Source: Alkalicoccobacillus plakortidis | GTDB taxonomy: Bacteria; Bacillota; Bacilli; Bacillales; Bacillaceae_D | Assembly (NCBI RefSeq): GCF_023703085.1 | Contig: NZ_JAMQJY010000001.1 | Coordinates: 1,984,001-2,048,000 of the forward strand | Direction of reading: 5' to 3' | Length of the DNA stretch: 64,000 nt | Translations under genes and position numbers: made by a program | Part shown: positions 48,601 to 57,884 of the stretch, piece after piece | Position numbering within the stretch: position 1 is the first letter of the stretch | How the letters are laid out: the number at the start of each line of letters is the position of its first letter | Notes under the pieces: generated by a model | Database searches by the model: none | Seen by the model: the letters and a program-made list of their open reading frames with translations, nothing else | What the model was told of the DNA's origin: nothing

Positions 48601-51600
48601 CTGTAAGAACCACATTCGTGAGGGTCACATTTCCTGTATTTTCTACAGTAAAGGCGTACACAATGTCTTCGCCAACTATCAGATCATCCCGGTTCGCTTC
48701 TTTTGTCAGCTCCAGGGAAGGCTGTTGTTGAACCGATGTCGTTTCTTCATCTGTTTCTTTGGCTTCTGTGCCGTCTGGGAACTCTCCCGTAACAGCGGCC
48801 ACATTCGTGAGAACTCCGTTGTTTAAGTCAGCTTGTGTGACGACATATACAGCGGTTCCTGTTGTCTTCTCGCCTGGTGCGAGTTCGGTCTTTTCTAGTT
48901 CGATCTCTCCACCAAGCATCGGATCATCGACTTGAATATTTGTGACTGTCACATTTCCTGTGTTTTCTACTTCAAACGTGTAGGTCACTTCATCACCAAC
49001 TTGGTTGATGGTTTTCTGTTCGCTGCTCTTTGTGAACGCAAGGCTGCCAGCTGCTTCTTCACGCACAGTGACTTCATCAGAGTCAGTTACTTGGTCTCCT
49101 AGTTTCGTTTCACCTGTCACTGTCGCATTATTATAGATTTCGCCACGATCGATATCCGCTTGAGTAATCGTATACGTTGCTTCTGCGATCAATACACTGT
49201 TTGGTTCGAGCGTGATCGATTCATCATCATCAATCGCTTGTCCGTTGATCGTCAGATACTTGATATCACTGATATTCTCTAGTTCATCCATTAACGTTAC
49301 ATCAACTAATGTGACGTTCCCTACGTTCTGAGCTGTAAAGGTGTAGACAACCTCTTCGCCCACTTTTAACTCATCACGATTGGCGGATTTGATTAATCCA
49401 ATCGCTGGAGATTGTTCCGTTGGAATCGTATCCTCATCTTCTGAGTCAACAACAGATCCGTCTGGACTTTCACCAGTCACGATTGCCGTATTCTTAAGGT
49501 CTTTCTTGTTTAAATCTTCTTGTGTGATGACATAATTCGCCGTTCCAGTGGTTTTCTCACCTGGTGCCAGCTTTGTCGTTTCAAGTGTGATCTCTCCACC
49601 AAGCATCGGGTCAGTTAGTTCCAGATCCGTTATGGTTACATTTCCTGTATTTTCAACTTCAAATGTATACGTGACGGTTTCCCCAACTTCTTTAACCAAG
49701 GTAAGATCACTTGATTTGGTGAGAGAAAGGTTTGGCGCTAACTCTTGTTCTACATTAACTTCGTCTTCGTCGCTCACTTTTTCTTGAGATGGTGAGTTGC
49801 CTTCAACCATTGCTTGGTTGGTCACTTCACCACGATCCACATTTGCTTGAGTGATCGTATAGGTTGCTTCAGCTACAAGCTGACTACCCGGTTCAAGAGT
49901 GATCGATTTTTCATCCGTAATCTCTTCCCCAACGATCGTTTTCAAGGTAATCTCACTTAGATTTTCTAATTCATCTGTGAGAACCACATTCGTGAGGGTC
50001 ACGTTCCCTGTATTTACTACAGTGAAGGTGTACACAATGTCTTCGCCAACAATCAGATCATCCCGGTTTGCTTCTTTTGTTAGCTCCAGGGAAGGCCGTT
50101 GTTCAACCGATGTCGTTTCTTCATCTGTTTCTTTTACTTCTGTGCCATCTGGGAAATCTCCCATAACAACGGCCACATTCGTGAGAACTCCATTGTTTAA
50201 ATCAGCCTGTGTAACCACATATGTCGCGGTTCCAGTGGTTTTCTCACCTGGTGCAAGTTCTGTTATTTCAAGTTCGATCTCTCCACCAAGCATCGGGTCT
50301 TCGACTTGAATGTTTGTGGCTGTTACATTTCCTGTGTTTTCTACTTCAAACGTATACGTTACTTTATCACCAACTTGGTTGATGGTTTTCTGTTCGCTGC
50401 TCTTTGTGAACGCAAGGCTGCCAGCTGCTTCTTCATACACAGTGACTTCATCAATGTCAGTCACCTGGTCTCCTAGTTTCGTTTCACCAGTTACTGTCGC
50501 CTTGTTTTCGACTTCGCCACGATCGACATCCGCTTGGGTAATCGTATACGTCGCTGCTGCAACTAGTACGCTACCTGGTTCAAGCGTGATCGATTCACCA
50601 TCATCAATCGCTTCTCCGTTAATCGTCAGGTACGTAATGTCACTGATGTTTTCTAGTTCGTCTCTTAAGGATACGTCAACTAACGTGACATTCCCTACGT
50701 TCTGAGCTGTGAAGGTGTAAACAATCTCTTCACCGACTTTTAACTCATCACGATTGGCTGCTTTGATTAATCCAATCTCTGGAGATTGTTCTGTTGGAAT
50801 TGTATCATCATCTTCCGTTTCTACAGATCCGATAGGACTTTCTCCGGTAACGGTTGCGATGTTTTTAATATCTTCCTTATTTAGATCTTCTTGCGTAACA
50901 GTATAGCTCGCTGTTCCAGTCGTTTTCTCTCCGGGTGCAAGCTCCGTTGTTTCAAGTGTGATCTCTCCACCAAGCATTGGATCATTTACATTCAGATCCG
51001 TTACCGTAACATTCCCTGTATTTTCTACGTCGAATGTATACGTTACGGTATCCCCAACGGCTTTCACCGAGTTAAGATCACTTGTTTTTTCAAAGCTTAA
51101 TGATTTCTTCATTTCGGTGTTTTCTTTTGTGACTTTTGTGATCTCTGTTTGATCATTCTTAATCTCAAATCTTACGGGTTCCGCATTTAAGAGATAAGAA
51201 TCAGGTGCCTTTGTTTCAATCAATCGGTATTCGCCTTCATCTAAATCCTCTATAAGCAGGACCCCATCTTCATCTGTCTGATAATCGCTGCCAACTGCTT
51301 CCCATTCATCATCATTTTTCTTCTCTAGTAGGAAGGTTGCCCCACCTAATTGTTCATTCGTTTCATCATTTACTTTTGTTAGTTCAACATGCCTTTTGAT
51401 TTTTTTATTGCTTACTTGCAATGTGTTTTGACCATTAATATCGATAGTTTGAGTACCGTTTGGACCAATGACATAGTCATCTGGAGCTTTGTCTTCTCTA
51501 AGTTCGTACTCCCCAAACAATAACCCTTCAAACGTTACTTCTCCATTTTCATCCGTATTTTTCGTACTAATGACAATGTCTGAGAATTTATCTATTAGTG

Positions 51601-54600
51601 AGAAGGTGGCACCTTCTAACTTCTCATCATTTGTTTCCGCATCGATTTTCTCTACAGTTAGGGAACCTAGTTCACCACTACCATCGCCTATACCTTGAGT
51701 ACGAGCGACTGTAATCTCCGATGCAGATAACCATGTTTCTGTATCAGTTTGATCTCCACTAAACGAAATGTTATTTTGAATCTCCGCTCCAACCCCAGCT
51801 TGAATAAACGATTTATATTCAAGGATATATGGACGATCTACTTTGTCTACGAACTCTAATACAAACCCGTTATCCGTCATTTCAATGGTATAATCTTCAT
51901 CTATTATTAACGGATTCTCTTTTTCGACATTTCCATTCTCTTCAACACTTGTGTCATAAACCACAAATGAATCCTGCAGAAGAAGTTGGTTCGTTGTCAG
52001 CTCATCAACCAGTCGAACATTATCTACTTCCGCTTGGGCAAAGTTAATGTTTACGTTCCAGTTAACAAAACGTCCATCTTGCTTACCGCTTTTTTTAGTG
52101 TAATGACCACCATTTGGAGGGGAAACAGATGCATTCAGCTCAACTGGCTCTTGACCACCATCTGAGAATGTTGCCTTATTTCCATAATCTTTTTGAATGA
52201 AACTTAACTCATTTAAGCTCGTCTTATACGTAATGTAGTAAGGCTGATCAACAGGTGAGTTAAATTTGATTTCGAACTGATTCTTATCTTCGTTAATTGA
52301 TAGTTCATAATCTTCTTTACTAACTAGATCACCTAAATTTACTCTATCAGGGGACCCACTTGGTAGCATTTCGTAAACTTCAATTGTATCTTCTACTAAT
52401 TGTTGATTACCTTCAATGTCATCCTTAATCATTAATTGATTAATAGGTTGTAAATTGTAGTTAACCCCAATATTCCAAGTGATTTCTTTATCAACCGCAT
52501 TGTAGGAACCACCTTTAAATCCATTAGCTCTCGTATAGGTATCAGGCGTAAACTGGTTATTAACAGGATGACTAATCCGGTCACTTGAGTTTGCTGGATT
52601 CTCCCATGAAAATACTGCCTGGTTTTCAAAGAATAGTTTTCCTTTATCTTCACGCTTTTCATAATCGAATTCTGTTGTGTAAGTGATAATCACTTCATCA
52701 TCAATTGATTCGAACTCAATATCAAATTGATTCTTGTTAGTAAAATCATTTGGTTCGTTTATTTTAATCGTATAATTGTCTTCATTCATCTCTTCGTTGT
52801 TAGATGTTATTTTAATGGAGTCCTCCACTAAACGGAGTCCACTATTTTGGAAAACATCTTTTAAATACACATCGTTCATTTCGAATTTGTCGCTATTAAA
52901 ACGTATTGTCCAATCAACTGTCTTTTTTTGATAATCAATATTTCCATTTGACTTGAATAGAATTTGTTGACCTATCTGTTGACTTGCTGAATCTTCTAGG
53001 CCCTCACCAGATTCAACTGTATTTGTAATCGTGCTACCTTCAAACACACGATCTTTAGCTTTAGTTACATATGTGACTTTGTAAGCTGAATCAATATCTT
53101 TTGTGAAGTTCAGTTCAAATCCGTTGTCCACAGTTATCACATCAACGTAATCTACTGTTTCACTTGCCGTTTCTCTCCCGTTCTCATCAATAGTAATACG
53201 TTCAACTACAAGAGAGCCTGCTTGAAATTGATGTAAATCCGTCAATGAATCTTTTAGGGTTGCATCTGCTTGCGGGATGGCTCGTTCATTATAGTTGTAC
53301 CGTACTTCCCATGTGATAGTTTGGGATGGGCCATTCGTACTTTCCACTTCTTTAGCAAGCGGCGTTCCTCTTCCAACTTCTACTGTCGACTTGGCACTTG
53401 CTACTTCCGAACCATTTTCTAGTAGATCAGCCTTATTCTCAAAACTAGATTTCGTATTATCTGTGAGCTCTGTTGTGAAAACGAGTCGATAGGCCCGAGT
53501 CATATCGTTCTTAAATAGAATCGAGAACTCTGGATCATTAGAAAGTTCATATTCGTCGGTAGGTACTTCATCGCCTAACGAAGATGATCCATTTAACTTC
53601 ATATCTAAATAGTAGAGTTTGATCGAACCATCGACTAAGCTCTGTCCCTCTTGGATCGGGTCGCTTAACACGGCATTAGTTAGGGTATCCATTGACTTGT
53701 TAAAGTCAACTGTCCACTCAACAGACTCCGAATTATAGGGGCGATTCGGTTCTCCTCTTTTTTCCATCGTGCTTCCCGACGGATTAAAATCAATCGGTAT
53801 CGTTAAAGACTCCTTGCCTTCAATAGGTGTAACTGTTATGGTCTTTCCTTCTTCTAAAACAAGGTCTTCACTAAATTTCGTCCACAATCCTACAGTTCCA
53901 TTTATATTGGAAAACTGTTCCACAGAATCTGTGAACTCAATCGTTGCTTGTCCATCTTTCGTAACGGAAAAGTAACCGATTATTTGATTATTAAAACGCA
54001 TTTCGACTCGATCAATTTCATCATATACTATGAATTGCTCTGGAATATCGAACTGAAAGGTTGCTCCCTCCGTATAACCATGTCTATTAGGTAGCTCCCA
54101 TGTATAGTTAATTTGAATGTTAGAATTCAAACCGGGGTTATCTATGGTTTCTCCATTTGAATTCTCATAACGAATCTTATAACTAGTTAAAATATTTGAA
54201 TCAATGGTCGTGCTGGTTGCTTGAAGCTCTTGCTTCTCTTCAGATTCCTCTACTTCATCAGCTAATTCCTCTTCAACCTTGCTCTTATCTTCATCAATTA
54301 AATCGCTTTCAACTGTTTCTTCTGTTTCTTCTGTTTCTTCTGTTTCTTCCTCTTCTTCATTTACAGGTAATTGCTCTTCCTCTTCGCTCTTAGCTTCATT
54401 GACCGAATCAGTCTCAACTTCTTCTTGTTCCGCTAATTGCTCATCGTCAATGACTACCTTTTCCTGATCAGATGAATCCTCATCGGGAGCTTCTTCCACA
54501 CTTTCTTCAACTGCTTCTTCAAGCAATGGTTTGTCAAAGTGTACCAATAATTCTTTGGAACCAAACGTATGCGTAAACAAAAGATTGATAGAATCTATAT

Positions 54601-55006
54601 CTTCCGTAATCCGTTCTGTATTCCACGTTACGGGTATAGAGATCCTGCCAGAAGATTCCGTTTGTCCTTCTGCAAGAGTGAGAACCAATTGATTCTCTGA
54701 GATTACGTACGTACCCACTTCATTCTTATCGTGATCATAGAGTACTTCTTGGAGATCTTCTACATTTAGCTCAACAGGAAATTGAAAAGATAGTTGCGTG
54801 TTATCTAGAATGGTATAACTAACGTCAACTTCAAACTCATCATCCCTATTGGCTAATTGATCCTCCTCCCCGTATTGCTCATTTTCCGTTTGTTTCAACG
54901 ACACATCTACATTGCCGGGATTCAATCCGTTTGCCACCATTACATGGGTGCCAAAAGGCTGAAAAATAAAGATCAAGATAAATAACCATGTTAATACCTT
55001 TTTCAC
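45683..55006 (-). CDS. Giant sortase-anchored adhesin with collagen-binding-like, Cna-B and 15 DUF11-type domains
   Basis: 3,107 residues. GTG start at 55006 fits AGGAGGT 8 nt upstream; the ATG nine codons earlier contains that site. Order: signal peptide; beta domain; acidic Glu/Asp-rich stretch; adhesin head; about five collagen-binding-like repeats (ITWEVRYNYNERA, ITWNIGVNYNL); two Cna-B domains (SLTVEKIDAE, HVELTKVNDE); 15 DUF11/DUF7507-type repeats (TYTFEVENTGNVT), arranged in an A-B-C-D cycle; charged linker; LVQTA followed by a helix and RKKKK tail. The N-terminal half is homologous to the 6.5-14.5 kb adhesin. Intact here, unlike adhesin 1. Confidence 0.92.
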   Translation of the reverse strand: MKKVLTWLFILIFIFQPFGTHVMVANGLNPGNVDVSLKQTENEQYGEEDQLANRDDEFEVDVSYTILDNTQLSFQFPVELNVEDLQEVLYDHDKNEVGTYVISENQLVLTLAEGQTESSGRISIPVTWNTERITEDIDSINLLFTHTFGSKELLVHFDKPLLEEAVEESVEEAPDEDSSDQEKVVIDDEQLAEQEEVETDSVNEAKSEEEEQLPVNEEEEETEETEETEETVESDLIDEDKSKVEEELADEVEESEEKQELQATSTTIDSNILTSYKIRYENSNGETIDNPGLNSNIQINYTWELPNRHGYTEGATFQFDIPEQFIVYDEIDRVEMRFNNQIIGYFSVTKDGQATIEFTDSVEQFSNINGTVGLWTKFSEDLVLEEGKTITVTPIEGKESLTIPIDFNPSGSTMEKRGEPNRPYNSESVEWTVDFNKSMDTLTNAVLSDPIQEGQSLVDGSIKLYYLDMKLNGSSSLGDEVPTDEYELSNDPEFSILFKNDMTRAYRLVFTTELTDNTKSSFENKADLLENGSEVASAKSTVEVGRGTPLAKEVESTNGPSQTITWEVRYNYNERAIPQADATLKDSLTDLHQFQAGSLVVERITIDENGRETASETVDYVDVITVDNGFELNFTKDIDSAYKVTYVTKAKDRVFEGSTITNTVESGEGLEDSASQQIGQQILFKSNGNIDYQKKTVDWTIRFNSDKFEMNDVYLKDVFQNSGLRLVEDSIKITSNNEEMNEDNYTIKINEPNDFTNKNQFDIEFESIDDEVIITYTTEFDYEKREDKGKLFFENQAVFSWENPANSSDRISHPVNNQFTPDTYTRANGFKGGSYNAVDKEITWNIGVNYNLQPINQLMIKDDIEGNQQLVEDTIEVYEMLPSGSPDRVNLGDLVSKEDYELSINEDKNQFEIKFNSPVDQPYYITYKTSLNELSFIQKDYGNKATFSDGGQEPVELNASVSPPNGGHYTKKSGKQDGRFVNWNVNINFAQAEVDNVRLVDELTTNQLLLQDSFVVYDTSVEENGNVEKENPLIIDEDYTIEMTDNGFVLEFVDKVDRPYILEYKSFIQAGVGAEIQNNISFSGDQTDTETWLSASEITVARTQGIGDGSGELGSLTVEKIDAETNDEKLEGATFSLIDKFSDIVISTKNTDENGEVTFEGLLFGEYELREDKAPDDYVIGPNGTQTIDINGQNTLQVSNKKIKRHVELTKVNDETNEQLGGATFLLEKKNDDEWEAVGSDYQTDEDGVLLIEDLDEGEYRLIETKAPDSYLLNAEPVRFEIKNDQTEITKVTKENTEMKKSLSFEKTSDLNSVKAVGDTVTYTFDVENTGNVTVTDLNVNDPMLGGEITLETTELAPGEKTTGTASYTVTQEDLNKEDIKNIATVTGESPIGSVETEDDDTIPTEQSPEIGLIKAANRDELKVGEEIVYTFTAQNVGNVTLVDVSLRDELENISDITYLTINGEAIDDGESITLEPGSVLVAAATYTITQADVDRGEVENKATVTGETKLGDQVTDIDEVTVYEEAAGSLAFTKSSEQKTINQVGDKVTYTFEVENTGNVTATNIQVEDPMLGGEIELEITELAPGEKTTGTATYVVTQADLNNGVLTNVAVVMGDFPDGTEVKETDEETTSVEQRPSLELTKEANRDDLIVGEDIVYTFTVVNTGNVTLTNVVLTDELENLSEITLKTIVGEEITDEKSITLEPGSQLVAEATYTITQANVDRGEVTNQAMVEGNSPSQEKVSDEDEVNVEQELAPNLSLTKSSDLTLVKEVGETVTYTFEVENTGNVTITDLELTDPMLGGEITLETTKLAPGEKTTGTANYVITQEDLNKKDLKNTAIVTGESPDGSVVDSEDEDTIPTEQSPAIGLIKSANRDELKVGEEVVYTFTAQNVGNVTLVDVTLMDELENISDIKYLTINGQAIDDDESITLEPNSVLIAEATYTITQADIDRGEIYNNATVTGETKLGDQVTDSDEVTVREEAAGSLAFTKSSEQKTINQVGDEVTYTFEVENTGNVTVTNIQVDDPMLGGEIELEKTELAPGEKTTGTAVYVVTQADLNNGVLTNVAAVTGEFPDGTEAKETDEETTSVQQQPSLELTKEANRDDLIVGEDIVYAFTVENTGNVTLTNVVLTDELENLSEITLKTIDGEEIKDEDSITLEPGSQLAAEATYTITQADVDRGEVTNEAMVEGNSPSQEKVSDEDQVVVEQELAPKLSLTKTSDLETVREVGETVTYTFDVENTGNVTITDLELTDPMLGGEITLETTKLAPGEKTTGTANYVITQEDLNKKDLKNTAIVTGTSPDESVIETEDDDTIPTEQSQAIALMKEADRDELKVGEEIVYTFTAQNVGNVTLVDVTLTDKLENISDITYLTINGEAIEDGELITLEPNSVLIAEATYTITQADIDRGEVYNDATVTGETKLGERVTDQDETTVYEEAVGSLAFTKSSDQKTISQVGDEVTYTFEVENTGNVTVTQIQVEDPMLGGEIELETAELAPGEKTIGMAVYVVTQANLNNGVLTNVAAVTGEFPDGTGVKETDDETTLVEQQPSLELTKEANRDDLMVGEDIVYTFTVLNKGNVTLNNVVLTDELENLSEITLKTIDGEEIKDEESVTLEPGSQLLAEATYTITQADVDRGKVFNKAMVEGNAPSQEKVSDEDEVLIEQELAPKLSLTKTSDLETVREVGETVTYTFDVENTGNVTITDLELTDPMLGGEVTLETTKLAPGQTTTGTGSYTVTQEDLNKTDVKNIATVTGKGPDESVLETEDDDTIPTEQSQAIALMKEADRDELKVGEEIVYTFTAQNIGNVTLVDVTLTDELENISDITYLTINGEVIEEDHSITLEPGSVLVAEAVYTITQADIDRGEIYNEATVAGETKLGERVTGVDEVTVYEEAAGSLAFTKSSNQESISQVGDEVTYSFEVENRGNVTITNIQVEDPMLGGEVKLETTELAPGEKTTGTAVYAVTQSDLTKETLINVASVVGYTSDEKELKEIDDHLVSIKWVDQPNETDNDEPSDPTKNPDEAVKGTGDPKDHKPSQEAENNKDHDQDLSKDRDKENGNGTLVQTANNVFAMALTGIVLLAIGILFLQMNRKKKKNTV
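45960..51110 (-). repeat. A-B-C-D domain super-repeat, period about 1.37 kb, 3.75 copies
   Basis: Fifteen domains of about 114 residues recur as ABCD-ABCD-ABCD-ABC. A ends DTIPTEQ, B has AQN(V/I)GNVTLVDV and ETKLG, C starts GSLAFTKSS, D has ANRDDL and EGN(S/A)PSQEKVSDED. Matching points lie 1,371 and 1,374 bp apart (46803, 48174, 49548). DNA identity between cycles is high enough for recombination to change copy number. Confidence 0.9.
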
Positions 55007-55247
55007 GTTCGCATACCTCCTATTAAGCTTCATTTAACGCACTAGACGCACTCCCTAAAAGATTAGCAAGCGGTCAAACACGTATTTAATCATACTTTAA
55101 TCATGTAGAAAAAGATAGAGTCATGACCTTATTTTGGATTTTTTAAAGGTGAAAATAACTGCTCATTTAGTAGGTATCAAATGATACGTTCTTGGTCATC
55201 GAACATGTGGGGTTTTCTTCTACCTTTTCTTGTACGCTTCACACACA

Positions 55248-55280
55248 AACACCCCCTCCGACATTGTCAGAGGGGGTGTT
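55248..55280 (-). terminator. Terminator after the NlpC/P60 gene
   Basis: AACACCCCCTC/GAGGGGGTGTT stem 14 nt past the full-length stop. The downstream T content is modest. Confidence 0.75.
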
Positions 55281-55294
55281 AAATAAACGTTTAA

Positions 55295-56542
55295 TTAAAA
55301 GCGCTTCGCACCGATGTAGCGCGGTTTCCAGTAGCTGTTGTCCATGCTTGTGATAGTTACGCCGGTGCTTGACCCGGAGTGGATGAACTGGTTGTTTCCG
55401 ATATAGATTCCGTTGTGAGATGGGCCGGCTTTGTACGTTTCGAAAAAGACGACGTCTCCTACTTGGAGGTTGGATACGCTGCTTCAAGCGCTGTGTTGAG
55501 AAGCGGCTGTTCTTGGTACTGAGATACCTTGTTGTTTGAATACATATTGAATAAATCCGCTGCAGTCGAATCCAGCTGTTGTTTGGCCACCCCATTTGTA
55601 AGGCGTACCGATGTGTTTTGAGGCTTCTGCGACGATGTTCGTGATCGTTGCGCCTGAGTTATTGCTAACTTGTTCGCTTTTGACTTCGGTGTTTGGCTTG
55701 TATGTAGAGCCTTGTCCTAGTTTTGCGAATGTTTTTGGTCCGGCGATTCCGTCAGCTGATAGACCGTTGGCACTTTGGAATTTGCGCACGGCGTCGCGTG
55801 TATCGGTTCCGTAGTAACCTGTTGGGTTTTGGTTAAAGACGCCAACTGAGCGTAGTTGCGATTGTAATTCTGTTACGGCGGCTCCCTTGCTACCTACACG
55901 CAAGATACTTGTTGCAGATGGCTTTGAGTTCGTATTCTTTGTTGTTTGGTTTGATGGTGCTGGTGCTTTGGAGCCTGTGTTGTTTAGGGCTGCAAAGGTT
56001 TGTGGTCCGGCGATTCCGTCAACTTGAAGATTTTTGTTTTGTTGGAAGGCACGAACGGCGTCTCTTGTTGTGTTATCGTATTGTCCGTTAGGTTCTTTAT
56101 TTAAGAAACCTGCTGAACGTAGTTGAGATTGAAGCTGACTTACTTGGTTACCGCTGCTACCTACTCGTAAGATGCCTGAGTAAGATACAGTTTTATTTGT
56201 GTTTGCTGGTGCTGAGCTTGCTTTTTGAGACGATGATCCGCCTTTTAGGGCACCAATTGTTTTTGGTCCAGCAATTCCATCTACTGATAGGTTATTTGCT
56301 TGTTGGAACTTTCGAACGGCATCCGTAGTGATGGTTCCGTAGTATCCTGTTGATTTCTCGTATGTAAAAAATCCTTTTGACTTTAACTCATCTTGTAGTT
56401 GAGTGACGTCTGAGTGATTCATTCCTTGGCGAAGTGTCTGATCTCCGAGTGCTGCATCTGCAATGGTTGGTACTGCGAGAACAAGTCCTGTTGCGACGGT
56501 TGATGTTAAAACGGCCTTTTTCATCTTAGCTGTATGGCTCAA
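55295..56542 (-). pseudogene. Peptidoglycan hydrolase: three PG-binding domains plus NlpC/P60, in-frame TGA
   Basis: Secreted endopeptidase. TTG start (GAGGAGG 8 nt upstream), signal peptide ending ADAALG, three PG_binding_1 domains (each ending D-G-I-A-G-P-x-T) and an NlpC/P60 domain with catalytic Cys in GFDCSGFIQYVF. A TGA at 55484-55486 stops the frame after TAASQHSA, but the same frame continues [20 protein letters not shown], then SHNGIYIG with the catalytic His and [16 protein letters not shown]-from-GGA change would explain it. If real, the product lacks its catalytic His. Read through, the protein is 415 codons. Confidence 0.85.
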
Positions 56543-56788
56543 ATAAAGAACCTCCTCTAATTCTCTTAGTTTGTTATTTCTTATTTCGGCTGCGTGAGTT
56601 AAGTGTTAAATATGGCCTGTTTATTATCTCTTATTTTTTTGACAAAATAAGGGACATAACTCGATTATATTCCTAAATTCTACACGATTTCTTGATATGA
56701 ATCTATCAATGTAATGAAACTGTAATATTACATTTACGAGATTCGTTCTTTGCGTTCGTGACGCAGTTCGACATGATTCGATTTAGGC

Positions 56789-56822
56789 AAAAAAATCCCC
56801 AAGCGATGCTGAATCGTTGGGT
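56789..56822 (-). terminator. Terminator after the ureohydrolase gene
   Basis: CCCAACGAT pairs with ATCGCTTGGG (one bulge), followed by T7 on the minus strand. Confidence 0.75.
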
Positions 56823-56827
56823 AATAA

Positions 56828-57778
56828 TCATTTTGTATAGGTAATATGTCCTGCAAGTGCGTATAAAGCAAGGGTGGATGCAAAATGGGAGGAGATGTCA
56901 TTGGGATCTTGCTGTGGGTACACTTCCACAAAATCCATGCCAACTAATCCTCTTGATGCAAATTCATAAACCAGTGTGAGCAGTTCATAACTGGTTAAGC
57001 CATTAACATCTGCGGGTCCACCTGGGTTAAAGGCGACATCAAGCACATCACTACAGATTGATAGGTAGACGAGGTCAACATCAGCACTTGCCATCTCATA
57101 TAATTCACCGGCAAATTCTCGTAGATTACTGGCTTCGCGTATCTGATTCACTGTTACTGTTTTAGCACCAGCTTCTTTTGCGTAACGACCGGTTGCTGGT
57201 TTGTTACGTGGTCCATGGATGCCGGTATGTATCAGACTTTCATTGACGACGCCATCTAGTTCGTAAAGTCTCGCAAACGGCGTTGATCGCGCGTACTTTT
57301 CGCCTTCATGATGTGGCATGTTGTCATAGTGCGTGTCCAGATGGAGAATACCGATTTTTTTATCAGGATGTGCTTCTGTTAATCCACGCACAATCGGATA
57401 GGTAATGCCGTGATCGCCACCAAGTGCAATCGGAAACTTGTTTGTTTTCCAGACGTCTTTGGCGAAGCTTGCGATGCGATTCATTGTCTCTTCTACATCG
57501 GCGGGAACAACATCAACGTCACCTAGATCTGCAAGTGTTAGATGCTCAAAGACATCAATGTGGTCGAGTTCCGGTAAGTAGCCAGAATAACGGCCGGAGC
57601 ACAGACGCATGACCTTTGGCCCTAACTCACAGCCCGTATAATCACCCCATGTCACTGCCCCTTCCCACGGTACACCGTAGATCAGGACATCTGCCTTTTC
57701 AATTGAATCAGTTGTTCCATTTATTGCACCAAGAAACGGCGGCGTATTGCCATATAACATATTGTTCGTATTGGACAT
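56828..57778 (-). CDS. Arginase/agmatinase family (ureohydrolase) protein with an altered metal site
   Basis: 316 residues with the family fold: GVPWEGAVTWGDYTGCELGP, IALGGDHGIT (metal His) and ILHLDTHYDN (Asp-x-His-x-x-Asp ligands). The third ligand motif reads LSICSDVLDVAF where agmatinases have S-I-D-x-D-V-x-D-P, so the first Asp is Cys. The C-terminus (GLVGMDFVEVYPQQDP) is normal. It may hydrolyse a guanidino compound other than agmatine, or be weakly active. Upstream of it on the same strand is galactonate dehydratase, separated by a terminator. Confidence 0.85.
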   Translation of the reverse strand: MSNTNNMLYGNTPPFLGAINGTTDSIEKADVLIYGVPWEGAVTWGDYTGCELGPKVMRLCSGRYSGYLPELDHIDVFEHLTLADLGDVDVVPADVEETMNRIASFAKDVWKTNKFPIALGGDHGITYPIVRGLTEAHPDKKIGILHLDTHYDNMPHHEGEKYARSTPFARLYELDGVVNESLIHTGIHGPRNKPATGRYAKEAGAKTVTVNQIREASNLREFAGELYEMASADVDLVYLSICSDVLDVAFNPGGPADVNGLTSYELLTLVYEFASRGLVGMDFVEVYPQQDPNDISSHFASTLALYALAGHITYTK

Positions 57779-57839
57779 CAACTCAGTCCTCTCAAGTGAA
57801 TTCTCGTTATGCTTTCCCTCTTTTTGTTGGATTAAACAT

Positions 57840-57876
57840 AAAAAACACAGGTAGAAGAATATCTACTACCTGTGTT
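57840..57876 (-). terminator. Terminator after galactonate dehydratase
   Basis: ACACAGGTAG/CTACCTGTGT stem with T6 on the minus strand. Confidence 0.85.
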
Positions 57877-57884
57877 CGGTTGGT

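Noticed and set aside
46200..50705. Recurring Ser/Val-rich plus-strand frames within adhesin 2
   Set aside because: They recur with the super-repeat period and are antisense shadows of the DUF11-type domains.
55484..55486. TGA as a selenocysteine codon in the NlpC/P60 gene
   Set aside because: It is not at the catalytic Cys, which is an ordinary codon upstream, and I see no stem-loop of the bacterial SECIS type after it.
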